NCBI RefSeq assembly: GCF_023715145.1
Contig: NZ_JAMBNP010000003.1
Coordinates: 1 to 64,000 of the forward strand
From: Paenibacillus glycanilyticus
GTDB taxonomy: Bacteria > Bacillota > Bacilli > Paenibacillales > Paenibacillaceae
Length of the DNA: 64,000 bases
Reading direction: 5' to 3'
The translations under genes and the position numbers were made by a program. Below the pieces are notes generated by a model that saw only the letters and a program-made list of their open reading frames with translations, had not been told where the DNA came from and searched no databases. Positions 1 to 11,771 of this stretch are shown here, piece after piece. The stretch's first letter is position 1. Every line of letters starts with the position of its first letter.

Positions 1-216
<216 letters not shown>

Positions 217-330
217 GGCGTTTTCATCGTTCGACCGAAACCGATCGACGAAAACCCCTTGGTTGTTTGACTTGCTCAAACTTGTTTTATCGCTTTTCCG
301 TTATTTCTAACGGGGCAGTTTTGCTCGTTG

Positions 331-350
331 TTCAGTTTTCAAAGAACAAT
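331..350 (-). promoter_or_regulatory. rRNA leader boxA-like element
   Basis: The minus strand reads TTGTTCTTTGAAAACTGAA, a sequence conserved in Bacillus-type pre-rRNA leaders and resembling the boxA antitermination signal. It lies between the promoter at 395-424 and the start of 16S. The rest of 217-390 is transcribed leader, in which I see no gene. Confidence 0.6.
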
Positions 351-394
351 TTCTTTTCTCGTTGCCAACCGTGTGTTTCAGCGGCGACTTAGAT

Positions 395-424
395 AATATA
401 CCACGTACGCCTAATAGATTGCAA
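395..424 (-). promoter_or_regulatory. rrn operon promoter
   Basis: On the minus strand, -35 TTGCAA (419-424) and -10 TATATT (395-400) are separated by 18 bases. The sequence upstream of the -35 is very A/T rich, as in UP elements of strong rRNA promoters. The start point would be near 388, about 170 bases before 16S. Confidence 0.65.
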
Positions 425-509
425 GTACTTTTTTAAAGTTTTTTGCTAAAACATGATTTTTCTCTTTTACATCTCATAATTGCACTCGAATTCCTTATTA
501 AACAATTAA

Positions 510-552
510 ACCATAAAGATCCCGCCCTAATAATAGGCGAGATCTTTATGGT
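510..552 (-). terminator. terminator of the HD-GYP gene
   Basis: Two perfect 12-base arms (510-521 and 541-552) enclose a further CGCC/GGCG pairing. On the minus strand a T-rich stretch follows. The first arm begins at the last base of the stop codon of the HD-GYP gene. Confidence 0.7.
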
Positions 553-1625
553 TATCCCAATACTTCTTTAATATGCAGATGTCTTTCGATTGTCAGGTTA
601 ATAATCGAGCCTCCAACAGAAACCCAGGGTCTTGTCGGATGTATGCCATCTGAAAACACGATCTCCCCGACTCGATCATCGCTCAGCTTGACGATATTCC
701 CGTTATGGAATTGCGTTACTTTCTCTACAAACATTCTGACATAGGCGGGATCCAGCTTCCCAAAGGAATCGCTCTGAATTTGCTCCAGAACGAAATAGGG
801 CGAAGCTGCCTTGCGGTAGAACCGATTTAGCGTCATTGCATGATAAATATCCGCAATGGCTACGATCTTGGCATAAGGGTGTATCTTTGTTGAATCGATC
901 GCAAGCGGATAACCGCTGCCGTCAACACGCTCATGATGCTGTAAAGCAGTCAGCTTAACCCCCTCGTTTAGAGAGGCGATATTTTTAAGCAGCTGATAAC
1001 CAAACACGGTATGCCTCTTCATCTCTTCATTCTCTTCAGCCGTCAAAGCCGTCGGCTTAGCAAAGATAGCCGGATCAACCTTGACGTTTCCGATATCATG
1101 AAGCAAACCTGCGAGCGCTACCGGCATCCAATCCTTCCGAGGAAGACTGCACCATTGGGCAATGCGATAAGAGGTTAAGGCAACCAGGATACTGTTATGC
1201 AGCAAGTAGTCCCGTTCCGCGAAATGTCTCGGCATAAACGTAAGCACCTGGTAGCTGTCCTCGTATTGCATCATCTTCTCGAGCTGGTTCCGGATATCCA
1301 TAACCGGAATCGGCAGGCCAGATCGGATTTCGTTAATTACCCGCTTCAGAACAAGAATCATCTGATCGTATTCATCGTGCAGCGGGGTGGCCGATATAAC
1401 GGGAGTTGCTGCCTGCAACTCCTGCTTCACATTTTCCTGCGTCTTATCTGCCTGATTTGCAGGTTGTTCGATCTGAACCTTCGGGACCAGAAAAGCCTGC
1501 ATAATCTCCAATTCTCTCGGTGTGACGATGCGCCCCTTCTGAAAAAGCACTCCGCCAAGCGGGGTGAGGACATCTTCGCTGATTTTGTCGCCTAACTTCA
1601 CCTGTGATAAAGCCACTGTTGCCAC
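552..1625 (-). CDS. HD-GYP domain protein, probable cyclic-di-GMP phosphodiesterase
   Basis: 357 aa from a GTG start preceded by GGGAGGGG. The C-terminal half is an HD-GYP domain with the HD pair in HDIGN (residues 176-180) and the HHERVDGSGYP motif (230-240). Enzymes of this family hydrolyse cyclic-di-GMP at a metal centre. The first ~130 residues contain no domain I can name; a Gln/Thr-rich linker lies at about 55-80. No membrane segment or receiver domain is visible, so the input signal is unknown. It lies 43 bases downstream of gyrA on the same strand and ends at a strong terminator, so it may be read partly with gyrA. Function is inferred from the motifs. Confidence 0.85.
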   Translation of the reverse strand: MATVALSQVKLGDKISEDVLTPLGGVLFQKGRIVTPRELEIMQAFLVPKVQIEQPANQADKTQENVKQELQAATPVISATPLHDEYDQMILVLKRVINEIRSGLPIPVMDIRNQLEKMMQYEDSYQVLTFMPRHFAERDYLLHNSILVALTSYRIAQWCSLPRKDWMPVALAGLLHDIGNVKVDPAIFAKPTALTAEENEEMKRHTVFGYQLLKNIASLNEGVKLTALQHHERVDGSGYPLAIDSTKIHPYAKIVAIADIYHAMTLNRFYRKAASPYFVLEQIQSDSFGKLDPAYVRMFVEKVTQFHNGNIVKLSDDRVGEIVFSDGIHPTRPWVSVGGSIINLTIERHLHIKEVLG

Positions 1626-1668
1626 AACGGTCCCCTCCCGATGTATGCCAATCCAAATTGCTTATTTC

Positions 1669-4176
1669 TTACTCATCAGCCGGCCCTGAGCCCGGATCCA
1701 ATGCTGTTTCTTGGCCCTCTTCGCCTTCTTCGAGAGCTTCGTCAGCTTCTTCGCTGCGCGCTACGCGGGTTACCGTAGATACCGTGTCATCATCACGCGT
1801 ATTAATCAGCTTCACGCCTTGTGTATTGCGGCCCATCGTCGAAATGCCTTCCATACTCGTCCGAATCAACGTGCCAAGCGCGGTCATAATCATCAAGTCC
1901 TCGTCATTCAGCACAACCTTCAGACTGACGATCGGTCCGTTCTTGTCGGTAACGTTAAGGGTCTTAATCCCTTTACCGCCGCGGTTCTGGATCCGATATT
2001 CGCTCATCGGCGTACGTTTGCCGTAGCCTTTGGCCGTTACGATAAGCACGTCATTTTCCGGATTAACAACATCCATGTCAATAACGGTATCGTCATCATC
2101 CAGTTGAATGCCTTTTACGCCTGTAGCGGAACGTCCCATTGAACGGACATCCTGCTCAGAGAAGCGAATCGACATCCCTTGCGCCGTACCCATTACGATC
2201 TCCTGGTTGCCGTCTGTCAGCTTAACGCCGATTAGTTCGTCATCCTCACGAATCGAAATCGCGATCAGACCGACCTTGCGGATATTCATATAATCGTCGA
2301 GAGGCGTCTTCTTAACGATACCCTGGCGGGTAGCAAAGAACAGATAGCTGTCCGAATCAAAGCTCTCTACCGGAATAACGGCATTGATCGTCTCGCCTTG
2401 CTCAATCTGAATCAGATTGATGATCGGTGTTCCGCGGGCCGTACGGCTCAGATCCGGAATCTCATATGCTTTCAAGCGGTATACCTTGCCCTTGTTCGTG
2501 AAGAACAGGAGGAAGTGGTGGGTATTCGATACGAACAGATGCTCAACAAAGTCATGCTCCTTCGTATCCATACCAACGACACCTTTACCACCGCGCTTCT
2601 GGCTGCGGTAAGTCGTAACCGGCAGGCGCTTGATATAACCGGTATGCGTAATCGAGATGATAACATCTTCGCGAGGAATCAGGTCCTCGTCCAGAATCTC
2701 TTCATCGCTAACGGTAATTTCGGTGCGGCGCTCGTCTCCGAAGCGCTCTTTGATCTCGTTAAGCTCTTCGCTGATGATGTTCAATACGAGCTGCTCATCA
2801 GCCAGAATCGCTTTGTATTCGGCAATCTTCTTCATCAGCTCCGCATACTCGGCTTCAATCTTATCGCGTTCCAGGCCTGTCAGCCTTTGGAGACGCATAT
2901 CAAGAATGGCTTGTGCCTGTTCGTAGCTGAGCGCAAACCGCTCGATCAAGCCTTCACGGGCGATGTCAGCCGTTTGCGAAGCCCGGATAAGCGCGATGAC
3001 TTCATCCAGATGATCAAGCGCGATACGCAAGCCTTCGAGAATATGAGCTCTGGCTTCTGCCTTCTTCAGGTCATATTCGGTACGGCGGCGAATAACTTCG
3101 ATCTGATGCTGCAAATAGTAATACAGCATTTCGCGGATATTCAAAGTCTTTGGTTCGCCATTAACAAGCGCAAGCATGTTAATGCCGAAGTTCGACTGCA
3201 TTTGAGTCTGTTTGTAGAGATTGTTCAGTACAACGCTTGGCGTTACATCGCGGCGAAGCTCGATAACGACCCGCATGCCGTTACGGTCGGACTCATCGCG
3301 AAGATCGGTAATTCCCTCGATCTTTTTCTCACGGACGAGCTCTGCGATTTTCTCTACAAGACGTGCCTTGTTCACTTGATATGGCAGCTCGTAAACAATA
3401 ATCCGCGCTTTATTGCCGTTCTCTTCGATCGTCGCGCGTGCTCGCATCGTTACGGTTCCGCGGCCTGTCAGATAAGCCTGGCGAATACCGCTTAGTCCCA
3501 TAACGATACCGGCTGTAGGGAAGTCCGGACCCTTTACATAATCGATCAGCTCAACAGGCGTAATCTCCGGATTACGGATCAGCGCCTGAATACCGTCAAT
3601 AACCTCAGTCAGGTTATGCGGTGGAATATTGGTTGCCATGCCTACCGCGATCCCTGTTACCCCGTTTACGAGCAGGTTCGGGAAACGCGACGGCAGAACC
3701 GCCGGCTCTTTCTCCTCGCCGTCATAGTTCGGTACAAAATCAACGGTTTCTTTATTTAAATCGCGGAGCATCTCCATGGCGATTTTTGACAGACGCGCCT
3801 CGGTATACCGCATCGCCGCCGCCATATCTCCGTCAATCGAGCCGAAGTTGCCATGCCCGTCTACGAGCATGTACCGCATGGAGAAATCCTGAGCCATCCG
3901 TACCATCGCTTCATAAACCGACGAATCGCCGTGCGGATGGTACTTACCGATTACTTCCCCTACGATCCTCGCAGACTTCTTATATGGCTTGTCCGAAGAC
4001 ATGCCCAGCTCCGACATTGCGTACAAAATACGACGATGCACCGGCTTAAGACCATCCCTTACGTCCGGCAATGCGCGGCTTACGATAATACTCATCGCAT
4101 AGTCCATAAATGAATCGCGCATTTCCGTACCGATGTCACGGTCTTTAATTTGCGAATGCTGTTGTTCTTCCGCCAT
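1669..4176 (-). CDS. gyrA: DNA gyrase subunit A
   Basis: 835 aa, full length for GyrA. ATG start with the ribosome-binding site GGGAGGT. It cuts and rejoins DNA as part of the A2B2 gyrase that introduces negative supercoils. The catalytic tyrosine is Y124 in AMRYTEARL. The quinolone-resistance region reads GDSSVYE (83-89), so Ser85 and Glu89 are in the sensitive form. A GyrA box (QKRGGKG) opens the C-terminal pinwheel, which has further RGGKG-type blade repeats. The tail is acidic. Unlike in B. subtilis, gyrB does not lie directly upstream: an opposite-strand gene intervenes, so gyrA needs its own promoter. Confidence 0.98.
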   Translation of the reverse strand: MAEEQQHSQIKDRDIGTEMRDSFMDYAMSIIVSRALPDVRDGLKPVHRRILYAMSELGMSSDKPYKKSARIVGEVIGKYHPHGDSSVYEAMVRMAQDFSMRYMLVDGHGNFGSIDGDMAAAMRYTEARLSKIAMEMLRDLNKETVDFVPNYDGEEKEPAVLPSRFPNLLVNGVTGIAVGMATNIPPHNLTEVIDGIQALIRNPEITPVELIDYVKGPDFPTAGIVMGLSGIRQAYLTGRGTVTMRARATIEENGNKARIIVYELPYQVNKARLVEKIAELVREKKIEGITDLRDESDRNGMRVVIELRRDVTPSVVLNNLYKQTQMQSNFGINMLALVNGEPKTLNIREMLYYYLQHQIEVIRRRTEYDLKKAEARAHILEGLRIALDHLDEVIALIRASQTADIAREGLIERFALSYEQAQAILDMRLQRLTGLERDKIEAEYAELMKKIAEYKAILADEQLVLNIISEELNEIKERFGDERRTEITVSDEEILDEDLIPREDVIISITHTGYIKRLPVTTYRSQKRGGKGVVGMDTKEHDFVEHLFVSNTHHFLLFFTNKGKVYRLKAYEIPDLSRTARGTPIINLIQIEQGETINAVIPVESFDSDSYLFFATRQGIVKKTPLDDYMNIRKVGLIAISIREDDELIGVKLTDGNQEIVMGTAQGMSIRFSEQDVRSMGRSATGVKGIQLDDDDTVIDMDVVNPENDVLIVTAKGYGKRTPMSEYRIQNRGGKGIKTLNVTDKNGPIVSLKVVLNDEDLMIMTALGTLIRTSMEGISTMGRNTQGVKLINTRDDDTVSTVTRVARSEEADEALEEGEEGQETALDPGSGPADE

Positions 4177-4228
4177 GTTTTACCTCCCTGACGTCATCAA
4201 TCTGCAAACCTTATTAAACATGATAACC

Positions 4229-4234
4229 ATTATA
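4229..4234 (-). promoter_or_regulatory. possible gyrA -10 element
   Basis: The minus strand carries TATAAT about 50 bases upstream of the gyrA start. No good -35 lies 16-18 bases further up, so this is only a candidate. The rest of 4177-4471 is noncoding and contains a short GTTTCAT/ATGAAAC hairpin near 4277-4292. Confidence 0.35.
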
Positions 4235-4471
4235 TTACTTTCACAAAAAAGGCACGGCTAAACGCCCTGCATCCGTTTCATCTATGAAACCGACAAATTG
4301 CCTTCAAAATAACGAAAAAATAGGCGAATATCCGTATTCTTTCGCTTCCGATCTGCCATAAAATAAACAGATCCAAATTACATTATACCACTCATTCCAA
4401 AGTCTGTCTTCTTCTTGATTCTTATTCTTAACATCGCGCAACACCGGTCCAATCGGAAAGGAGCAACAACA

Positions 4472-5233
4472 TTGTCTATCCAATTGGTATACAGCAAATG
4501 GGAGAAAACCAACGTCCTTCTACATTCGCCAGCTCTCCGTGAATATATACCTGCTACCAAGCTTTTCAGCAAAGAAAACCTAATGCTGATGTTGACGGAA
4601 TACGGGATGGTCTACGTAAAGCCAATAAACGGCACCTTCGGCAAAGGGGTTATGCGAGTAGAAAGACTTAAGCCTGCTGCAAAAGGCTATAAATATCAGT
4701 TAAACACCACGATCCGGACTTTTCCTACACTCGAGCTGCTTCATCAAAGCCTGGTTAAAAGAATCAGCGGCAGACGTTATCTGGTCCAAAGAGGAATCGA
4801 TCTGCTTCGTCATAAAGATCGGCGTTTTGATATACGAGTGATGGTGCAGCGCAATGAAAGCCATCACTGGGAAGCTACCGGCATCATCGGCCGTCTTGCC
4901 CATCCCGCTAAAGTGGTCACTAACTATCATAACGGCGGAACTCCGATGTCCTTCGAGCGCCTAATGTCTACCCATCAATCGCCTACCCAAAAAATGATTT
5001 ATGCCATGCGGCTCAAGCAAATCAGCCTGGATATCGCAAGAGAGCTAGAGAAGCATTATCCGGGTATCAAAGAGCTGGGCATCGATATTGCCATTGACCA
5101 ACAACAGCGTCCTTGGATTCTTGAGGTAAATACGAAGCCCGATGCTTTTATCTTCAAGAAGCTTGAAGACAAGACCATCTTCCGCAAAATCTATCAGTAT
5201 GCCGTCTCCTATGGCCGTTACAAAAAGAAATAG
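4472..5233 (+). CDS. YheC/YheD-family ATP-grasp protein
   Basis: 253 aa from a TTG start at 4472. The start was chosen because AAAGGAG lies 8 bases upstream and family similarity begins there; an upstream ATG at 4415 has no such site. The protein has an ATP-grasp fold: a Gly-rich loop (NGTFGKGV) in the N-terminal third and a C-terminal metal/ATP motif in ILEVNTKPD. B. subtilis YheC and YheD are spore-coat-associated proteins of this family whose ligase substrate is not known. The gene lies head-on between gyrB and gyrA. Its last codons coincide with the gyrB terminator. Spore association is inference from the family. Confidence 0.8.
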   Translation: MSIQLVYSKWEKTNVLLHSPALREYIPATKLFSKENLMLMLTEYGMVYVKPINGTFGKGVMRVERLKPAAKGYKYQLNTTIRTFPTLELLHQSLVKRISGRRYLVQRGIDLLRHKDRRFDIRVMVQRNESHHWEATGIIGRLAHPAKVVTNYHNGGTPMSFERLMSTHQSPTQKMIYAMRLKQISLDIARELEKHYPGIKELGIDIAIDQQQRPWILEVNTKPDAFIFKKLEDKTIFRKIYQYAVSYGRYKKK

Positions 5234-5252
5234 CCGTCCATGAGGACGGCTA
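5231..5252 (-). terminator. terminator of gyrB
   Basis: Stem of nine bases, TAGCCGTCC/GGACGGCTA, with an ATGA loop. On the minus strand it is followed by TTTCTTTTTG, a proper U tract, so it ends gyrB transcription. That tract lies inside the last codons of the plus-strand ATP-grasp gene. On the plus strand the tail (TTATTG) is weaker but could also stop that gene. Confidence 0.75.
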
Positions 5253-5265
5253 TTATTGTGTTGTT

Positions 5266-7203
<1,938 letters not shown>

Positions 7204-7214
7204 CTAGGCTGCTT

Positions 7215-7466
7215 CTAGCCATTCGCCGCAAAATGATGGGCCCGTTTCTTCAAAGTAGAGGATGATATCGGCGAATAATAGATTTTCTGCTTGGTCACAA
7301 CAATCGATTTCGGTTCTTCCTCACCAATCGTCTCGACATCCTTGCGTTTGCGGGCTCCTGCTACAAATTGCTTGGAAAGTTTGGAGGATTGCTCTATCGA
7401 TATATCAAAAATGGCTACCAGCTCGGCAGCCCGGATAATTTTCTCGCCGCCCAAATGGATATACAT
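7215..7466 (-). CDS. remB: RemB/YaaB-like extracellular matrix regulator (DUF370)
   Basis: 83 aa, ATG with GGGAGGCGGAG upstream. It begins MYIHLGGEKII, the typical DUF370 start, and sits between recF and gyrB exactly as yaaB does in B. subtilis. There the protein (RemB) helps activate biofilm-matrix genes, and its paralogue RemA binds DNA. The C-terminal half is a basic segment ending KKRAHHFAANG. Assignment is by position and N-terminal sequence; the matrix role in this organism is inference. Confidence 0.85.
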   Translation of the reverse strand: MYIHLGGEKIIRAAELVAIFDISIEQSSKLSKQFVAGARKRKDVETIGEEEPKSIVVTKQKIYYSPISSSTLKKRAHHFAANG

Positions 7467-7496
7467 GTCCTCCGCCTCCCGTATATACGCCCGTTA

Positions 7497-8606
7497 TCAA
7501 CGCGTCACTTGGCCTTCCCGCACATCGTAGATACCGGCGTCACGGAGCTTGCTCACATTCACGCTCTCGAGTCCGGTCGTTGTAATAAACGTCTGAACTT
7601 TGCTCTGAAACGTCTCGATGAGCTGTGTCTGCCGGTTCTGATCCAGCTCGGACAGCACATCATCAAGCAATAGCAGCGGGTATTCCCCAATTTCCTCGCA
7701 GATCAGCTCTATCTCGGCCAGCTTGAGAGACAACGCAGTTGTACGCTGCTGCCCCTGCGACCCGTATACGGCCGCTTCCTTGCCGTTAATAAAGAAAGCC
7801 ATGTCGTCGCGATGCGGTCCCACAAGCGACATTCCTCTGCGAATCTCCTGATCTTTCACCTGTGATAACTTTAACATAAATTGCTCAAATAAAACAGTTT
7901 CATCTTCGGAGGCGCCGCCGTCAAAGGACGGACGGTACTCTATGGTGAGGTGCTCGCCGCCCGCCGTAATGCCGGAATGAATGTGCTCCGCCCACCGCTG
8001 TAATTTATGAATAAAGTGTTTCCTTTTTTTCATAATTTTAACACCGTGTTCAGCAAGCTGCATATTCCAGATGTCCAGCATGGCCAGCTGGGAGCTCCCC
8101 GGCGATGCCGTCTTCAGAAAATTGTTCCGTTGCGCAAGCACCTTGGTGTACTGCGTCAGCGTATGCAAATAACCGGGCTGTACTTGTCCGATTTCCATAT
8201 CGAGAAACCGTCTTCGTATGCCCGGCGTTCCTTTTACAATCTCCAGATCCTCCGGAGCAAACATAACGACGTTCAGCGATCCGATGAAATCGCTGAGCTT
8301 CCGCTGTTCAAGTCCGTTGATCTTCGCTTTTTTGCCTTGCGTCGAATACATCAGATCCAGCTTGACCGTGCCGTAGCGCTTCTCCACCTCGCCGTGGATG
8401 CGGGCTGAATCGGCTTCCCAGCCGATCAGCTCCTTATCCTTGGAGGTACGGTGCGATTTGGTGAGGGCAAGGGCAAAGATCGCCTCAAGCAGATTCGTCT
8501 TGCCCTGCGCATTAGGTCCGACAAACAAATTAACCTGGTTGTCCGTCTTCAGCTCAAGCTCTTTGTAGTTACGATAGTTGTGCAATTGAATGCTATTTAA
8601 AAACAC
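7497..8606 (-). CDS. recF: DNA replication and repair protein RecF
   Basis: 369 aa from a GTG start with GGGAGGAC upstream. It is an SMC-like ATPase that loads RecA at gaps with RecO and RecR. Visible motifs are the Walker A GPNAQGKTNLLEA (about 30-42), the ABC-type signature YGSQGQQRT in the last third, and Walker B LLLLDDVLSELD. Length is normal for the family. It stands between yaaA and remB in the conserved origin operon. Confidence 0.97.
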   Translation of the reverse strand: MFLNSIQLHNYRNYKELELKTDNQVNLFVGPNAQGKTNLLEAIFALALTKSHRTSKDKELIGWEADSARIHGEVEKRYGTVKLDLMYSTQGKKAKINGLEQRKLSDFIGSLNVVMFAPEDLEIVKGTPGIRRRFLDMEIGQVQPGYLHTLTQYTKVLAQRNNFLKTASPGSSQLAMLDIWNMQLAEHGVKIMKKRKHFIHKLQRWAEHIHSGITAGGEHLTIEYRPSFDGGASEDETVLFEQFMLKLSQVKDQEIRRGMSLVGPHRDDMAFFINGKEAAVYGSQGQQRTTALSLKLAEIELICEEIGEYPLLLLDDVLSELDQNRQTQLIETFQSKVQTFITTTGLESVNVSKLRDAGIYDVREGQVTR

Positions 8607-8636
8607 GTTCGCTTGTCCTCCCGGCCTGGCCGTTTC

Positions 8637-8852
8637 TTAAGCACTAATCACCGTAAAGACGCCGCAGCCTTCTACTTCGACGCGGTCACCGGCGTACAGC
8701 TTTCTGCCGCGGCGGTTATCCACAACCCCGTTTATATGAACCTCGTTTTCCTGCAAGAAAAATTTCGCGTGTCCACCTGTGGATATACAATCCGCCAGCT
8801 TTAAAAACTGGCCAAGCGTAATGTATTCCGTCCGAATAGCGATTTCTTTCAT
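8637..8852 (-). CDS. yaaA: S4-domain RNA-binding protein YaaA
   Basis: 71 aa, a single S4 domain (YITLGQFLKLADCI... then NEVHINGVVDNRRGRKLYAGDRVEV). B. subtilis YaaA (RlbA) lies at the same place between dnaN and recF and is linked to 50S ribosome assembly. A GTG codon immediately precedes the chosen ATG. The AGGTGA ribosome-binding site is about 9 bases from the ATG and 6 from the GTG, so either could be used. Confidence 0.88.
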   Translation of the reverse strand: MKEIAIRTEYITLGQFLKLADCISTGGHAKFFLQENEVHINGVVDNRRGRKLYAGDRVEVEGCGVFTVISA

Positions 8853-8897
8853 CACTTGCTCACCTGCCTTTCAGCTTGCTTCAATGCCTAAATAGCC

Positions 8898-10040
8898 CTA
8901 GTTAGTTGTCCGATAAGGCAGGATAACGTAGGTGTTGTAATTATGATCTGTCGGACGAATAACAATTGGGCTCATCGCGCCGGTAAAGCCGATAAAGATC
9001 TGCTCGCTGTCGATGACCTTGAGCACGTCCAGCATATATTTGGAGTTGAAGGCAATCTTAAGCGGCTCGCCGTCAAATTGCTTTGCTTCAAGCTGCTCGG
9101 TTACGCGTCCGAGCTCCGTCGAGCTGGAGGAGATTTCGATCGCGCCGTCGTCAAGCGTCGTCAGGCGAACGATGTTGGTCTTCTCTTCTCTCGACATCAA
9201 ATACGCACGGTCGATTGCATCCGTCAAATTTTTTGTATCAAGCACGAGTTCTGTTTTGAACATGCTTGGAATAATTTTAGAAGTATCCGGATAGGTCCCG
9301 TCGAGCACGCGGGTGTAGAACAAAACATTGCCGATTTTGAATAGCACCTGGTTATCCGCTACGACAATATCAACGAGCCCATGCTGATCCGGAACCAGCT
9401 TGGACAGCTCGACCAATGTTTTGGCAGCGATAACGACATTATTAAACCGGTAATCTACGTCAGTCTCCGCTTGAGCGATGCGGCTTGCCAGACGGTGGCG
9501 GTCAGTCGCCACAAATTTCAGCTGCTTATCTTGAAGACTCCAAAGAACGCCGGTCAGAATTGGCGTCTGCTCATTGACGGATGCAGCTAGAACGGTCTGG
9601 CGGATCATCGCTTTCAGAAGATCGCCGGGCATCTGGAACAGCTCATTATGCTCAATGGACGGTAGAACCGGGAATTCCTCCGGATCCAGGCCAACCATCT
9701 GAATATCCGTCGAACCGGAACGGATCAGGGTTTGGAAATGAGCACCTACTTCAATTTCTACATTGTCAGACGGAAGCTTCTTAACGATCTCGACAAAGAA
9801 TTTAGCGGGAAGAACAACATTACCCGGTTTATCCACATGTGCAATAACGAGATTATCTCGTTCTACGGGGATAAAGCTCTGAATAGATATATCGGTATCA
9901 CTTGCCGTTAAGGTAACCCCTTGATGGGTAACTTCAATCTTGATGCCGCCGAGAATCGGGATAGTCGGACGGGAAGAAGCCGCTTTGGCAACTTGCTGGA
10001 TGGCTTCGTTCAGTTCATGTTTGGAAATCGAAAGTTTCAT
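8898..10040 (-). CDS. dnaN: DNA polymerase III beta sliding clamp
   Basis: 380 aa, ATG with TAGGAGTG upstream. The beta clamp is a ring-shaped dimer that tethers the replicative polymerase. Its three clamp domains span the protein. The start MKLSISKHELNEAIQQV and the end PIVRPTDHNYNTYVILPYRTTN-type tail are characteristic. It follows dnaA after a 246-base gap that holds the origin unwinding region. Confidence 0.98.
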   Translation of the reverse strand: MKLSISKHELNEAIQQVAKAASSRPTIPILGGIKIEVTHQGVTLTASDTDISIQSFIPVERDNLVIAHVDKPGNVVLPAKFFVEIVKKLPSDNVEIEVGAHFQTLIRSGSTDIQMVGLDPEEFPVLPSIEHNELFQMPGDLLKAMIRQTVLAASVNEQTPILTGVLWSLQDKQLKFVATDRHRLASRIAQAETDVDYRFNNVVIAAKTLVELSKLVPDQHGLVDIVVADNQVLFKIGNVLFYTRVLDGTYPDTSKIIPSMFKTELVLDTKNLTDAIDRAYLMSREEKTNIVRLTTLDDGAIEISSSSTELGRVTEQLEAKQFDGEPLKIAFNSKYMLDVLKVIDSEQIFIGFTGAMSPIVIRPTDHNYNTYVILPYRTTN

Positions 10041-10114
10041 GGTTTCACTCCTAAGTCCGTTTTGGATCGATGGTTGGTTGTTTTTTGGATTTTAAAAATA
10101 GGCGGAGCCGTAAT

Positions 10115-10134
10115 GGGCGTTTTCGCCCTTTTTT
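10115..10134 (+). terminator. terminator-like hairpin in the dnaA-dnaN gap
   Basis: GGGCG-TTTT-CGCCC followed directly by six Ts on the plus strand. It faces against the dnaA-dnaN direction, so it cannot be the ordinary end of dnaA mRNA. It would stop plus-strand transcripts coming from inside dnaN before they enter the origin. Function is inference. Confidence 0.5.
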
Positions 10135-10157
10135 GATGATGTTTTTTTAAAAAAATA

Positions 10158-10196
10158 TAGTAGTCGTAGTAGTAGGCGGCGTTAATATGTGGATAA
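10158..10196 (+). other. origin unwinding element: DnaA-trio, GC block and DnaA box
   Basis: In plus-strand order: AT-rich DNA (10141-10157), six trinucleotides TAG TAG TCG TAG TAG TAG (10158-10175), a GC block GGCGGCG, six bases TTAATA-like, then a perfect DnaA box TGTGGATAA (10188-10196). This matches the basal unwinding system described for B. subtilis, where DnaA is guided from box to DnaA-trio to single-stranded DNA. The spacing and orientation are as expected for melting toward dnaN. Confidence 0.75.
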
Positions 10197-10222
10197 CCGT
10201 CTAAAACACGGATAAAGCAAGC

Positions 10223-10283
10223 CTATCCACATGTGTATAGCTTGTGCATAGGCTTGCTTGGTTGTTCTTATAGAAGTGTATAA
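10223..10283. other. cluster of degenerate DnaA boxes between dnaA and dnaN
   Basis: Four sites each differ by one base from TTATNCACA: CTATCCACA at 10223-10231 (plus), and on the minus strand CTATACACA (10232-10240), CTATGCACA (10243-10251) and TTATACACT (10275-10283). With the perfect box at 10188-10196 they form the second half of a bipartite origin. Confidence 0.65.
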
Positions 10284-10286
10284 CTT

Positions 10287-11639
10287 TTACGTGTGATTTT
10301 TGATCTTTTCGGTCAGGTTCTGCAAAATCTTGAACAAGTCCTGGTCTTGCTTGAGCTGCTGCGTTATTTTCTCGTGCGCATGGATGACCGTTGTATGGTC
10401 GCGCCCGCCAAATGCCTCTCCGATCTTCGGAAGCGAATAATCGGTGAGCTCACGCGAAAGATACATGGCGATTTGCCTCGGATAGGCGACTGCTTTGGTC
10501 CGTTTCCGCGCTTTGAACTCTTCAAGTCGCAGACCGTAGAATTCGCCAACCTTTTGCTGAATATCGTTTATGGTAATCATCTTCGGACGGCTGGAAGGAA
10601 TAATATCCTTTAACGCTTCGGCAGCCAGATGGGATGTAATATCCTGATTAATTAGCGAAGAATAAGCGACTACGCGTATGAGGGCGCCTTCCAGCTCACG
10701 AATATTCGTATCAATCTGATTGGCGATGTAGACCATGGCTTCGTTTGGAATATCAAGGTTCTCGGCTTTTGCCTTCTTGCGCAAAATCGCGATCCTTGTC
10801 TCCAAATCCGGCGCCTGAATATCCGTTATCAGTCCCCACTCAAACCGCGAACGCAGCCTTTCCTCCAAAGTCGGAATTTCCTTCGGCGTTCGGTCGCTGG
10901 AAATAACGATCTGCTTCCGCTCTTCATGCAGCGCATTAAAGGTATGGAAGAATTCCTCCTGCGTACCGTCTTTTCCGGCCAAAAATTGAATATCGTCAAT
11001 CAATAGCACGTCAATATTGCGATATTTGTTGCGGAAGCTTTCCCCGCGGTTATCCCGGATCGCGTTAATGAATTCATTAGTAAACTTCTCGGATGAGATG
11101 TACATGATCTTCGTGCTTGGATTGTGATCCATGATGTAATGGCCGATGGCATGCATCAAGTGAGTTTTGCCAAGTCCTACGCCGCCGTATAAAAAGAGCG
11201 GATTATAGGCTTTTGCCGGTGCTTCCGCCACTGCAAGAGATGCGGCATGCGCGAAACGGTTATTGGCCCCGATGACAAACGTATCAAACGTATACTTCGG
11301 GTTAAGCATATGATTGAATGTCTCTTCATGAACGATTGGCGCTTCGACTGATTTGGGCATCACAGCGGGCACAAGCTCGGCTGTTTTGGCTTCTTCAATT
11401 GAAAATCGGACATCGACCTGCCTGCCGAGAAACTCAAACAAGGTGTTGCGAATTAATTTGGTATATCGGCCTTCCAGCCATTCAGCCGCAAATGTTGTCG
11501 GCGCCGTCACTTCCAGCAAAGAATCATTCACGAAGGAAGCTTTGGTCGCTTTAAACCAGGTATCGAAACTGGGTTTGCTTAGTTTCGTCTGAATGATTGA
11601 CAACACTTGCTGCCATAAATCATAGGTATGGCTGTCCAC
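10287..11639 (-). CDS. dnaA: chromosomal replication initiator DnaA
   Basis: 450 aa from a GTG at 11639. This start was chosen because AAGGAG lies 8 bases before it and the [12 protein letters not shown] start matches DnaA N-termini; an earlier GTG at 11648 is inside the ribosome-binding site. Domain III is an AAA+ ATPase with Walker [15 protein letters not shown] and Walker B LLIDDIQF. Domain IV carries the DnaA-box signature [15 protein letters not shown]. It binds the boxes on both sides of its own gene and opens the origin. Confidence 0.98.
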   Translation of the reverse strand: MDSHTYDLWQQVLSIIQTKLSKPSFDTWFKATKASFVNDSLLEVTAPTTFAAEWLEGRYTKLIRNTLFEFLGRQVDVRFSIEEAKTAELVPAVMPKSVEAPIVHEETFNHMLNPKYTFDTFVIGANNRFAHAASLAVAEAPAKAYNPLFLYGGVGLGKTHLMHAIGHYIMDHNPSTKIMYISSEKFTNEFINAIRDNRGESFRNKYRNIDVLLIDDIQFLAGKDGTQEEFFHTFNALHEERKQIVISSDRTPKEIPTLEERLRSRFEWGLITDIQAPDLETRIAILRKKAKAENLDIPNEAMVYIANQIDTNIRELEGALIRVVAYSSLINQDITSHLAAEALKDIIPSSRPKMITINDIQQKVGEFYGLRLEEFKARKRTKAVAYPRQIAMYLSRELTDYSLPKIGEAFGGRDHTTVIHAHEKITQQLKQDQDLFKILQNLTEKIKNHT

Positions 11640-11771
11640 AGACGTCACTCCTTATCAAAAATCGCCGAAACGGCGCAATTAAGCCAAATCATGTCGAATG
11701 AATGGTGATTATTACGAAATACCCACAATATGAAGAATAATTGGAACATGAGTTATGAATAGGGGATGAGT

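Noticed and set aside
2398-3495. 365-codon open frame opposite gyrA
   Set aside because: It lies entirely antisense to gyrA, has no ribosome-binding site and shows no family motif; long shadow frames are common in GC-rich codon-biased genes.
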